A stretch of DNA of 15,706 nt from Bacillota bacterium (GTDB taxonomy: Bacteria; Bacillota; Clostridia; Christensenellales; Borkfalkiaceae): assembly GCA_023403375.1 (NCBI GenBank), contig JAEYEN010000018.1:1-15706 (forward strand). Reading direction: 5' to 3'. A model generated the notes under the pieces. That model saw only the letters and a list, made by a program, of their open reading frames with translations, was not told the origin of the DNA and searched no databases. A program made the position numbers and the translations under genes. Shown here in pieces: positions 6,628 through 14,633 of the stretch (its first letter is position 1; every line of letters begins with the position of its first letter).

Positions 6628-8070
6628 TTATTGTTTGTTTAATAAGTCGATGGAAAAGTCTAACCGTCTTAACGTTTCTTCTCTTCCTAACAGGTCGGCA
6701 ATTTCCATAACGCCGCCGGGGGTGGATTCTTTACCTGAAATCGCAACTCTCACGCACCAGAAAATCTGACCCGTTTTCATCTGCATTTTCTGTACTAAAT
6801 CCATAAGCGCGTCGTGAATGGCGTCGAAAGTAAATTCGGGCAGGGCGGCTATAACTTCTCTTGCTTTGGGCAGTACGAGTTTAGCGACTTCCGCGTCCGT
6901 TTTCATCTTTTTGTGGGTGTAAAGCGCAAGGTCGTATTCGCCGAATTCTTCTAAAAAGTTTATTTTATCGGGTATTTCGTCAAACGTTTCTATACGCGTT
7001 TTCAGAAGCGCCGCTATTTTTTTAAGGTCGTATTTGCCGTAAACTTTACTCTTTTTAAAGAACTCGTCCGCACGGCTTACCAACTCTTCGTCGGTCATCG
7101 CCTTAATGTATTCGCCCGAAAGCCATCTCATTTTAACTTCGTCGAAAATAGAGGGGGACTTGCTTATCCCGTCAAGCGAGAAGTTTTCGATAAGTTCCGC
7201 AAGGCTCATTTTTTCAACGTTGGATTTGGGGCTCCAACCCAAAAGCGCAATGTAGTTTACAATCGCTTCTTTAACGAATCCTTTTTTAACAAAGTCTTCG
7301 TAACTTGCGTCGCCGTTTCTTTTTGAAAGTTTATGCTGTGCGTCTTTCATTATCGGGGGAAGATGAATGTAAACGGGTCTTTCCCAGCCGAAAGCGTCGT
7401 ACATAAGGTTGTATTTGGGGGTAGACGAAAGATATTCCGTGCCCCTTATAACGTGCGTTATACCCATTAAATGGTCGTCTATAACGTTTGCAAAGTTATA
7501 GGTCGGCATACCGTCGCTCTTTAACAAAACTCCGTCTTCTATGTCTTTGTAGTCTACGCTTATATCGCCGTACACAAGGTCGTGATAACTACCCACGCCG
7601 TGTTCGGGAATGTTCTGACGGATAACGTACGGCTCGCCGTTTTTGATTTTTCGGGCAATCTCTTCTTCGGACAGTTTAAGACAATGCTTGTCGTAACGCA
7701 CGTTGCCTTCCGCGTCTTTTAACGACGCTATTCTTTCGGGCGTGCAGAAGCAGTAATATGCGCCGCCGAGTTTTACAAGTTTTTCGGCGTATTCTTTATA
7801 AATGGCTTTCCTTTCGCTCTGAACGTACGGTCCGTAATTTCCGCCTATATCGGGACCTTCGTCATACATAATTCCGCTGTCGCGCAAAGTGTCGTAAATA
7901 ATCTGAACGGAACCGTCCACGTATCTCGCGGTGTCGGTGTCTTCTATTCTTAAAATAAAGTCGCCGCCCTGTTTTTTTGCGTACAGATAGCCGTAAAGCG
8001 CGGTTCTCAGCCCGCCGATATGCAGGTATCCCGTGGGGCTGGGTGCGAAACGTGTTCTGATTTTTGCCAT
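6628..8070 (-). CDS. gltX: Glutamyl-tRNA synthetase
   Basis: This 480-residue class I aminoacyl-tRNA synthetase charges tRNA-Glu (and tRNA-Gln where a GatCAB amidotransferase is used) with glutamate. The Rossmann start RFAPSPTGYLHIGG holds the HIGH-type signature (17-20). RIEDTDTAR (41-49) is the glutamate-site signature, and KLSKR (247-251) is the KMSKS loop. Cys107 and Cys109 with Cys130 lie where zinc-binding GluRS proteins have their ligands. The C-terminal half is the helical anticodon-binding part, and the length is normal. The start is fixed by AAGGAG 7 bases upstream. It follows radC by 10 bases, so its ribosome site overlaps the radC stop region and the two genes are one operon. Whether the enzyme is discriminating for tRNA-Glu cannot be read from the sequence. 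Confidence 0.97.
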   Translation of the reverse strand: MAKIRTRFAPSPTGYLHIGGLRTALYGYLYAKKQGGDFILRIEDTDTARYVDGSVQIIYDTLRDSGIMYDEGPDIGGNYGPYVQSERKAIYKEYAEKLVKLGGAYYCFCTPERIASLKDAEGNVRYDKHCLKLSEEEIARKIKNGEPYVIRQNIPEHGVGSYHDLVYGDISVDYKDIEDGVLLKSDGMPTYNFANVIDDHLMGITHVIRGTEYLSSTPKYNLMYDAFGWERPVYIHLPPIMKDAQHKLSKRNGDASYEDFVKKGFVKEAIVNYIALLGWSPKSNVEKMSLAELIENFSLDGISKSPSIFDEVKMRWLSGEYIKAMTDEELVSRADEFFKKSKVYGKYDLKKIAALLKTRIETFDEIPDKINFLEEFGEYDLALYTHKKMKTDAEVAKLVLPKAREVIAALPEFTFDAIHDALMDLVQKMQMKTGQIFWCVRVAISGKESTPGGVMEIADLLGREETLRRLDFSIDLLNKQ

Positions 8071-8080
8071 AGTTTTCTCC

Positions 8081-8824
8081 TTAAAAGCCGTCGGAAAGGT
8101 TTTTAGCCAACTCCGTTATTTTAAAATTTTCTTTTATATAATCCATTCTGTGAGAGCCGTTGTAACTCAACGCGTCGTTTTTACCGACTATAACGTGGTC
8201 TAACAATTTTACGCCGTGAACGTAACACAAAAAGTAAACGTTTGCGGTGGTTCTGTCGTCCGCTTCGCTGGGGATAAGCACGCCGCTCGGATGATTGTGG
8301 CAAAGTATCGCGTATACGGGGCGGTTAATCGCAAGCGCTCTCGATATTTCGGGAATGTCCGCGGTAACTTCCGACCGTTCTTTGTCCTCGAATTCCAAAA
8401 TGGCGATTTTGCGGAACTTTCCGTCTAAAAGTATCATCAGCAAAACTTCGTCTTTCCTTTCGGAGTAATACTCTATGAGTTTATCTTTATATAATCCGAA
8501 ACTCGTGAAACGAAGCGGTTCGTCGGATTTTCTTTTTTGATAAATCGCGGAATAAATTTTGCCCAAAAGCACTATTTTTGCGGCTGTCTTTTTCCCTATG
8601 CCTTCAACTACCGTAAGGTCTTCGGGCGAAGCGGCGAAAATATTTTCCAAACTGCCGAACGTGTGGATAAGACTGTGAGAGATACCGTTGGTGTTCACCC
8701 GCGGAATACAGTCGTAAAGCAAAATTTCCAGAAGTTCGTGCTCGGTCAGAGAATCGGGATTTTTGTATAACTTTTCAATCATACGATTTCTGTGCCCCGA
8801 GTGTAAGTTATCGCTCTTATCCAT
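8081..8824 (-). CDS. radC: RadC-like JAB/MPN-domain protein
   Basis: The protein has 247 residues from the chosen start. The N-terminal helical part opens with HSGHRNRMIEKL and contains a helix-hairpin-helix (VVEGIGKKTAAKI, 72-84). The MPN/JAB domain carries the metal signature CHNHPSG (His176, His178) followed by SEADD (Asp189) and LLDHVIVG. RadC was once linked to DNA repair, but its role is unsettled; it is a presumed metal-dependent hydrolase or DNA-binding protein. I chose ATG 8824 because family members begin close to the GHR motif. An ATG at 8869 is in frame but falls upstream of the -35 element. There is no Shine-Dalgarno at either start, and a good promoter ends 7 bases before ATG 8824, which points to a leaderless message. 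It heads the operon with gltX. Confidence 0.9.
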   Translation of the reverse strand: MDKSDNLHSGHRNRMIEKLYKNPDSLTEHELLEILLYDCIPRVNTNGISHSLIHTFGSLENIFAASPEDLTVVEGIGKKTAAKIVLLGKIYSAIYQKRKSDEPLRFTSFGLYKDKLIEYYSERKDEVLLMILLDGKFRKIAILEFEDKERSEVTADIPEISRALAINRPVYAILCHNHPSGVLIPSEADDRTTANVYFLCYVHGVKLLDHVIVGKNDALSYNGSHRMDYIKENFKITELAKNLSDGF

Positions 8825-8831
8825 ACGTTTT

Positions 8832-8859
8832 ATTATAACATTGTTTTTAAAAAATACAA
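8832..8859 (-). promoter_or_regulatory. Promoter of radC-gltX, apparently leaderless
   Basis: On the minus strand, TTGTAT (8859-8854), a 16-base spacer and a perfect TATAAT (8837-8832) are visible. The expected start is around 8825-8824, at the A of the radC ATG. Confidence 0.6.
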
Positions 8860-8876
8860 AATAAAACATAAAATTT

Positions 8877-8906
8877 TTAACATAAGCGGCTAAAATATTG
8901 TATAAT
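8877..8906 (+). promoter_or_regulatory. Candidate promoter of the dipeptidase gene
   Basis: TTAACA (8877-8882), 18 bases and TATAAT (8901-8906) lie in the radC/dipeptidase divergent gap. A 12-base palindrome CCAAATATTTGG (8942-8953) lies between it and the coding region and could be an operator, though its base content is simple. Confidence 0.5.
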
Positions 8907-9012
8907 AAATATTGTAAAACGTTATATTTACCGTTTACTTACCAAATATTTGGCAAGATATTTGCGGTGTTTTCAAAAAACGCAAAAAAATTTATCAAGG
9001 TTTCGGTGAACT

Positions 9013-10290
9013 ATGAAAGATTTCGATTTATTTATTTCCGATTTGGCGCAACTTATATCGTATAAATCCACGGCGGCGGCAGAAGAAAGCGGCGCGCCGT
9101 TTGGCGCGGAAAACAAAAAAGCGCTGGACTTTTTCCTTGACAAAGCGCGGCAGTTCGGACTTGAAACGATAAACTACGACAATTACATAGGGGAAGCGTT
9201 TATCGGCGACGGCGAAGAGATAGGAATAATCGGGCATTTAGACGTCGTTCCCGAAGGCAGCGGCTGGAAAACCCCGCCGTTTGAATTGACCTTTGACGGC
9301 GAAAACTATTGCGGCAGGGGCGTTTCGGACGACAAGGGACCGTTGCTTTGCTGTCTTTATGCGTTAAAAGATTTAGTTGCAAGCGGCAAAAAAATAAATA
9401 AAAAATTTCGGATTATCGCAGGCTGTAATGAAGAAACGGGCTGGAAAGACGTGGAATATTTCAGAACGAAATCCAACTTTCCCGAATACGGTTTTTCGCC
9501 CGACGGCGATTTTCCGCTGAGTTATGCCGAAAAAGGTATGGCGATTGTGGAGTTTCATCTGCCAAAATTCAAAAACTTTTCGTCCGTTTCGGGCGGCACC
9601 GTTATAAACGCCGTTTGCGGATATGCGGAAATGGTTCAGAATACTCCGATTGACGACGATAAGGTTAAACAAGCGGGCTTAAAAAGAGAAAAGGATAAAA
9701 TAATAAGTGTGGGTAAATCCTGCCACGGCAGCAGACCGGAACTGGGCAAAAACGCCATTTTGCCGCTACTTAAATACGCTTTATCGTGCGGAGAGCCGAT
9801 TGAGAACGTTATAGACTGCCTTTTTTGCGATAAGGGCGGGCTTAAAAATATCGTAACGGAGCAAGGCGACGTAACCTTTTCGCCCGACCTGATTTCCGAA
9901 ACGGAAGAAAACGTGGTTATAAAATGCGATTGCAGGTATCCTTATCCCGTAAAGGAAGAGCGGCTTGACAAAATTTTTGCTTCTTTCGGCATACCGTATA
10001 AAATGAGCGTGAAACACGGCACGCAATACGTAGACAAAAAAAGCGTTATGATAAACGTGTTGTTAAACGCGTATAACGCGTATTCCGATAAAAAAGGCCA
10101 ACCTATAAGTCAGTGCGGAAGCACGTTTGCAAGGGTTTTTGAAAAAGGCGTGGCGTTCGGTCCCGAATTCCCCGATAAACCTTCTTCTATACACGAACCC
10201 AACGAACGCGTGTCCAAAACCGACCTGATAAAAACTTACGAAATATATAAAAAGGCGATATACGACCTTAACAATAACGAAAAATTATAA
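9013..10290 (+). CDS. pepV: M20 family dipeptidase, PepV/Sapep-like
   Basis: This 425-residue di-zinc peptidase probably cleaves dipeptides with a free amino end in the cytoplasm for amino acid recovery. The metal and catalytic residues of the PepV/Sapep group are all visible. They are HLDVVP (His75, Asp77), GVSDDKG with bridging Asp107, NEETGWKD with Glu140-Glu141, SPDGDFP around Asp164, GKSCHGSRPE with His238 from the lid domain, and SIHEPNE with His394. The length is somewhat under that of Lactobacillus PepV (about 470). It has no signal peptide. AAGG lies 12 bases before the ATG, a weak site. The gene is monocistronic: promoter candidate upstream, terminator at 10416. PepV-type specificity is likely but other M20 substrates cannot be excluded. 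Confidence 0.9.
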   Translation: MKDFDLFISDLAQLISYKSTAAAEESGAPFGAENKKALDFFLDKARQFGLETINYDNYIGEAFIGDGEEIGIIGHLDVVPEGSGWKTPPFELTFDGENYCGRGVSDDKGPLLCCLYALKDLVASGKKINKKFRIIAGCNEETGWKDVEYFRTKSNFPEYGFSPDGDFPLSYAEKGMAIVEFHLPKFKNFSSVSGGTVINAVCGYAEMVQNTPIDDDKVKQAGLKREKDKIISVGKSCHGSRPELGKNAILPLLKYALSCGEPIENVIDCLFCDKGGLKNIVTEQGDVTFSPDLISETEENVVIKCDCRYPYPVKEERLDKIFASFGIPYKMSVKHGTQYVDKKSVMINVLLNAYNAYSDKKGQPISQCGSTFARVFEKGVAFGPEFPDKPSSIHEPNERVSKTDLIKTYEIYKKAIYDLNNNEKL

Positions 10291-10351
10291 AATTAACGGT
10301 TAGTAAAATAAAATTTGCAATTATTAAAAACGTGATTTATAAAACCGTCTA

Positions 10352-10400
10352 AAAACGTCGGTAAAAAAGCCGAGCGTTTAATATAAAAATCGTAAAAAAC
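10352..10400 (+). repeat. 3' untranslated repeat element, copy 1
   Basis: Bases 10352-10377 are identical to 14458-14483 (26 of 26), and the following ~23 bases remain similar and end in the same ATCGTAAAAAAC. The core contains a small hairpin TCGG..CCGA. It lies 61 bases after the dipeptidase stop and just before the terminator. Confidence 0.75.
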
Positions 10401-10415
10401 CGCCCCGAAAAGGGC

Positions 10416-10453
10416 AAAAAAGGAACTTTTTTCAGAAAAGTTCCTTTTTTTTG
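10416..10453 (+). terminator. Intrinsic terminator of the dipeptidase gene
   Basis: A 15-base perfect stem (10416-10430 with 10436-10450; core AGGAACTTTT / AAAAGTTCCT) has loop TTCAG and an 8-T tract. It is symmetrical enough to work in both directions. Confidence 0.9.
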
Positions 10454-10624
10454 TTTTAAAAAACACGAAATGTTTTAAAAACGTAAAACTTAATCGTGGT
10501 AAGTTTTTTAGTTTTTAGTGGGCTTTCCGCAGCGTTAAACGAGATATAAAAGCCGTTCTTCTTTTGGTAGAGCGGCTTTCTATAAAGTTTAGAGAGCGGT
10601 AGAACAACCTTTCCCCGACGTTGT

Positions 10625-10653
10625 TTTACTTTTAAAGGACAACTGACTACAAT
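10625..10653 (+). promoter_or_regulatory. Candidate promoter of the large repeat protein
   Basis: TTTACT (10625-10630) and TACAAT (10648-10653) are 17 bases apart. An overlapping TATAAT at 10655-10660 has a poorer -35. Either would leave a leader of about 65-70 bases. Confidence 0.45.
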
Positions 10654-10692
10654 ATATAATGTTTTTAAGGCGAAAATAAAAATAAATTTTTA

Positions 10693-10713
10693 TCGGCTTT
10701 AAGGTTAAGCCGA
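10693..10713 (+). promoter_or_regulatory. Hairpin abutting the ribosome site of the large repeat protein
   Basis: TCGGCTT and AAGCCGA form a perfect 7-base stem with a 7-base loop. It ends only 4 bases before GAGG, the ribosome site of the GTG start at 10730, so it could limit or tune translation. Confidence 0.4.
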
Positions 10714-10729
10714 AACGAGGAAAAGAGTA

Positions 10730-13700
10730 GTGATAAAATTTATTAAAAGACACAAAAAGGGCACGACTATAACGGGTATAGTCATTCTGGTGCTGGCGAT
10801 TCTTGCGGTAACCACCCTTATCATCGTAAATAAAATGGTCGGCAACATTAAACCGCCGGATGAAATTTCCGCAAGCGAAGATTTCGAGTACGATACGTTA
10901 GACGCGCTTAAAGTGGTCTTTGCCGTTCCCGAAGAAGAAAAAAGCCTTACGATAAACGATTATGCCGAAAACGAAGCGTTCAAGGTTTATCGCAGAGCGT
11001 ACAATAAATTCTTAAACACGCCCGATTATTTTATTACCACGCAGGCTTTTACAGACGCGGGCGGAATTTACGTTAACATTACCAACGATAAAAAATTCGA
11101 CGGCACCAACTTCTATATGCACGCCGTGTCTTTGGCGCGCGACGGGGGAATGTTCTCTTCCGCTTCCGACGGAAACAGTAAACATTATCTCTACGTCGGC
11201 GATAACGGAAACAATTACGCCACCGTCATAAGATTAGACCCGCACGACGACAGCAAAGTGCTTAAAGAAAAAGTGTTTACCGAAAAGGATTACGTGTTCA
11301 ACTACGGCTCTATACCTTATGCGGCGTGCAATTATCTTATCAGAGAAAACACGATAGCGAGTTCGGAATTCACGTTCGATCGGAGCACGGGGTTTTATAA
11401 GGTTCATCTTGTTCTGGACCCTGTGCCCGCTTCGATAAATATGATAAAGAATATGGCGGCTATGTCCGGCACAGAAGTTACTTATAAAGACGGACTTATA
11501 GACTACACCGTTTATATGAACGAAGACTTTACCATAAGAAAAGTAACCGTTCTCGAAAAATACACCGTTAAAGCGATGGGCGTTTCGATGACTGCGGACG
11601 CAGGGCTTAACGACACTTACTACTATGCGGGCGAAGAAGGCTTTCAGCCGCTTAACGAAGACGAAAAATACGACCTTACGAACATCCCCGTAGAAGAAAA
11701 TCAGGAAGAAATCTCCGCGGCGAAAAACGCTATGTCGGTTGCGGTAGATAAGATTGTGGGAAGCGGCGTAAATTCCGATATAAGTTTATCCCTTTCGGGT
11801 AACAGGATTTTAGACGGCAGAATACAGATAATCGCCAAAGACTACACGGTTATCGAACTCGAAACGGCACTCGGCGGCAAAAATATTACCGCACACGTAC
11901 AGCTAAACGAAAATAAGAGCGGAAACGTTATCGTAGACGCGGACGGCTTAAAACTCGGCTTTACGTTCGACAATTTAGGACAGTTCGTTAAAAAGATAAT
12001 CGATAAACTCGGCGTTGACCTTGGCGGAATATCTTCCGATACGGTTGCGACCATTGCGGATAACATCGATATTAAGGGAATTATAACCGGACTTAAAAAC
12101 GCATACGGCAAACAACAGGACGGCGTGTTTAAGTTTGAATCAAACCTTAACGAAATCTCGAATATTCCGTTAGACGTTCCGTTCGATATAGTCGTCAGAG
12201 ATAACACAATCGAAAGTTTCAAAATAAACAATAAAAACATAATGGGCGCGGTAATCGGCTTGTCGCTTACTCCGTCCGATAAAGCGCTTACAGCTACAAA
12301 GCGCGGTTTAACCGCAGACGTTGCGGACTTATCTTCGCTTATCGACAGCGGAATAGACGTTATATCTTCCGTTAAAACCGAAGGCTCGGTCGTTTCCGAA
12401 CTTGTAAAACTTGTAAAAGGCGATAAAATCTCTTTAAGCGGAACCGTTGCCGCAGGCGGCAAAAACATAACGATAGACGGCTTTAAGTTAGAAGACGTAA
12501 GCAGCGAAAAATCGCTTATAAAGGGTATTAAAAACGGCACGTTTAACGCAAGCGGAACAATCGGAATAGACGGAACGAACGTCGGTATCGCATACGTGAA
12601 TGACGTTCTTTACGTAGATTATAACGGCAAAGTTCAGGCAAAAATGAACAAAGCCACTTTAAATCACCTTATTCAGTCGGTCAAAAACAATTATGCGGAA
12701 ATACTTTCGGCGTTTGAACTTTCAAACGTGAAAGAGATTGCCGATAAATTGCTTAATGCGAACGTAAACGTAAGCGATTTACCGATAGCCGCTATCGTTG
12801 CCGCAATAACCGACCTTAAAGTTAATAACGAAAGTATCGTTTTGGAGATGAACCTTTCCGGTCTTATCGACGGAATGGGTAAAGTAACCGTTAGCGTAAC
12901 CAAGAAATCGGGCGGCATTGCGTTCGATATAAGCGTGGCTGATAAGGCGGACGTTTCGCTTACGCTTTCAAACGAAAACTTTACCGCTCTCTCCGCGCCG
13001 CAGGGCGACTATATAGAATTAAGCAACGTCAAATATATTGACTTTGCGGTAGACGTGATAAAATCGCTCAAAAAAGAAGGCACCACCGTAAATAATATTT
13101 ATAAACAGTTTAATCAAAAATACTTTAACCTTTCGCTTAACGTTGTTGCAGGGGATAAGAAAGTTTCTCTTGAAAACGTTAAAATCGTAAACAACGGCGA
13201 CCTTAAAGACCCCACGGGCGCGTTCGACAAAGGGCTTCTCGATATAAGCGGTAAAATCAAACTCGGCGATACGACGTTAGACGTAATTTACGTCAACAAC
13301 ACGCTGTTTGCGTCTTACAACGGCGCGCTCAACTTAAAGATGAGCAGAGCGTCCTTAGACGACGTGTGTAACCTTATCTCCGCAAACTTTAAACAGATTG
13401 TAGAACGCCTTAACTATTCCAACGTTTTAGACGGAATAGAAGCGGTTAAAAAACTCAAAAACGCGTCTGTCGCAGACCTGTTCGGTATGTTAAAAGACCT
13501 TTCGCTTTCCGATAACAAACTTGTGCTTTATATAGACGGCAAGTCAATCGGAATGGAAGAAATAACCGTAAAAGTCGGAACGGACGAAAGCGGCAACCTT
13601 GCGCTTAGCGGCAATATAGGAACGGACGGCAGCATTTCTCTCACGATGAACAATCAGCCGTTTGAAGAGTTAACCGAACCGCAAGGCGAACATATAGACT

Positions 13701-14449
13701 TCTCCAACGCAAAATATCTGGTGGAAGGTCTGGTAAACGCAATACTTAAAGACCCCTGCGAATATTATCTCTCCGGCAGCGCGAATATGAAGTTTGCGGC
13801 TACAAAGGTTAATATCGCAATGACCGTGTCCGCAAGGCTTGTGGATAAAACGGGCGGCGGCAAAGCGGTGGAAGTAGTGGTTACGCTTTCTAATATGGAT
13901 ACCACGATTGGTAGTTCCGTAATTCAGAAATACTTAAAATACGGCAAGTCGACGATGATATTTAAGGAAGATAAGGTTTATATCGAAAGAGAAAACTACG
14001 AATATAAATGGTTCAAACTTAAATCGCAAGGCACCGAGTACAGAAAGATGACTATGGTGTATTTCGGCAACGATATAATGCAGCAACTCGGCTTCTTTAT
14101 GGGACTCAGCGACGATTTGATGAAAGAATTATCGTCCGGCAAGACTATAAAGATAGAAGAACTTGTTAAGAGTTATTCGGGTAGCGACACGGTTCAGTCA
14201 ATCGAATTGAACGGCAGCAGCATAGACAGTATGATAGGCACCATAAAAGCGGACGTTTCGCTTGCGGAAGTGAACGGAGTCCGTCAACTTACCAAACTCG
14301 ACGTAGTGCTTCCCATAACCTTTATAGGTATAGGGCTAGATATGAATATGAGTTTTGACCATCATCTTGACCAGAGCGGAAATTACGACGAGATAGCAAA
14401 AATCAACGAAAAATACGGTTCCGTAAAACTGCTCGAACTCGCCGCGTAA
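10730..14449 (+). CDS. Large membrane-anchored extracellular protein with tandem ~220-residue repeats, function unknown
   Basis: This 1239-residue protein starts at GTG with GAGG 9 bases upstream. Residues 2-10 are basic (IKFIKRHKK) and 12-33 form one hydrophobic helix, so it is a type II membrane protein or carries an uncleaved signal anchor with the bulk outside. There is no lipobox Cys and no C-terminal LPXTG. Residues ~60-325 form a distinct mixed domain. From ~350 three related beta-rich units follow, at about 350-566, 567-798 and 799-1011. The second and third share ISLSGTV/FNLSLNV openings, GTFNASGTIGIDGT / GLLDISGKIKLGDT, IAYVNDVLYVDYNGKV / VIYVNNTLFASYNGAL, and endings ALSAPQGDYIEL / ELTEPQGEHIDF. 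The first is more diverged. Residues ~1012-1239 form a separate end domain. It has its own promoter and terminator and no clear operon partner. The alternating strands recall lipid-binding LolA-like half barrels, but this is a guess. I do not recognise the family. Confidence 0.85.
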   Translation: MIKFIKRHKKGTTITGIVILVLAILAVTTLIIVNKMVGNIKPPDEISASEDFEYDTLDALKVVFAVPEEEKSLTINDYAENEAFKVYRRAYNKFLNTPDYFITTQAFTDAGGIYVNITNDKKFDGTNFYMHAVSLARDGGMFSSASDGNSKHYLYVGDNGNNYATVIRLDPHDDSKVLKEKVFTEKDYVFNYGSIPYAACNYLIRENTIASSEFTFDRSTGFYKVHLVLDPVPASINMIKNMAAMSGTEVTYKDGLIDYTVYMNEDFTIRKVTVLEKYTVKAMGVSMTADAGLNDTYYYAGEEGFQPLNEDEKYDLTNIPVEENQEEISAAKNAMSVAVDKIVGSGVNSDISLSLSGNRILDGRIQIIAKDYTVIELETALGGKNITAHVQLNENKSGNVIVDADGLKLGFTFDNLGQFVKKIIDKLGVDLGGISSDTVATIADNIDIKGIITGLKNAYGKQQDGVFKFESNLNEISNIPLDVPFDIVVRDNTIESFKINNKNIMGAVIGLSLTPSDKALTATKRGLTADVADLSSLIDSGIDVISSVKTEGSVVSELVKLVKGDKISLSGTVAAGGKNITIDGFKLEDVSSEKSLIKGIKNGTFNASGTIGIDGTNVGIAYVNDVLYVDYNGKVQAKMNKATLNHLIQSVKNNYAEILSAFELSNVKEIADKLLNANVNVSDLPIAAIVAAITDLKVNNESIVLEMNLSGLIDGMGKVTVSVTKKSGGIAFDISVADKADVSLTLSNENFTALSAPQGDYIELSNVKYIDFAVDVIKSLKKEGTTVNNIYKQFNQKYFNLSLNVVAGDKKVSLENVKIVNNGDLKDPTGAFDKGLLDISGKIKLGDTTLDVIYVNNTLFASYNGALNLKMSRASLDDVCNLISANFKQIVERLNYSNVLDGIEAVKKLKNASVADLFGMLKDLSLSDNKLVLYIDGKSIGMEEITVKVGTDESGNLALSGNIGTDGSISLTMNNQPFEELTEPQGEHIDFSNAKYLVEGLVNAILKDPCEYYLSGSANMKFAATKVNIAMTVSARLVDKTGGGKAVEVVVTLSNMDTTIGSSVIQKYLKYGKSTMIFKEDKVYIERENYEYKWFKLKSQGTEYRKMTMVYFGNDIMQQLGFFMGLSDDLMKELSSGKTIKIEELVKSYSGSDTVQSIELNGSSIDSMIGTIKADVSLAEVNGVRQLTKLDVVLPITFIGIGLDMNMSFDHHLDQSGNYDEIAKINEKYGSVKLLELAA

Positions 14450-14457
14450 ATTTCGGC

Positions 14458-14507
14458 AAAACGTCGGTAAAAAAGCCGAGCGTCAATAACAAATAATCGT
14501 AAAAAAC
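14458..14507 (+). repeat. 3' untranslated repeat element, copy 2
   Basis: This is the second copy of the element at 10352-10400. It lies 8 bases after the stop of the large repeat protein and again just before an intrinsic terminator. The first 26 bases are identical between the copies. Confidence 0.75.
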
Positions 14508-14516
14508 AAAAAAAAT

Positions 14517-14547
14517 AAAAAAGACAACCAAGCGGTTGTCTTTTTTA
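14517..14547. terminator. Bidirectional intrinsic terminator between the large repeat protein and rubrerythrin
   Basis: AAAAAAGACAACC pairs with GGTTGTCTTTTTT (13 base pairs) around the loop AAGC. An A tract on the left and a T tract on the right let it stop both converging transcripts. Confidence 0.88.
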
Positions 14548-14633
14548 TTCTTAAAATTTTTAATAGTAGATAATGTAAAGCCTGTTTTCAATTTTCATCG
14601 TCGTTTTATTCTTAAAATTCTTAACCGGAAAAA

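Larger units (their letters stand above)
10291..10729 (+). other. 439-base intergenic region between the dipeptidase and the large repeat protein
   Basis: No gene is seen. In order it holds the repeat copy at 10352-10400, a small GC hairpin (10402-10415, GCCC..GGGC), the terminator at 10416, and a hairpin with 7-base arms AAAGCCG / CGGCTTT (10549-10579) whose loop includes TAGAG. A candidate promoter (10625-10653) follows, then a hairpin next to the ribosome site of the next gene (10693-10713). Confidence 0.6.

Noticed and set aside
8825..8869. Longer RadC beginning at 8869
   Set aside because: The added 15 residues are hydrophobic and unlike the family, no ribosome site is present, and the radC promoter lies inside this stretch.
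14545..14624. 19-base near-identical direct repeat (14545-14563 and 14606-14624)
   Set aside because: One mismatch only, but it is made of simple TTATTCTTAAAATT sequence common in AT-rich gaps, so chance is a fair explanation.
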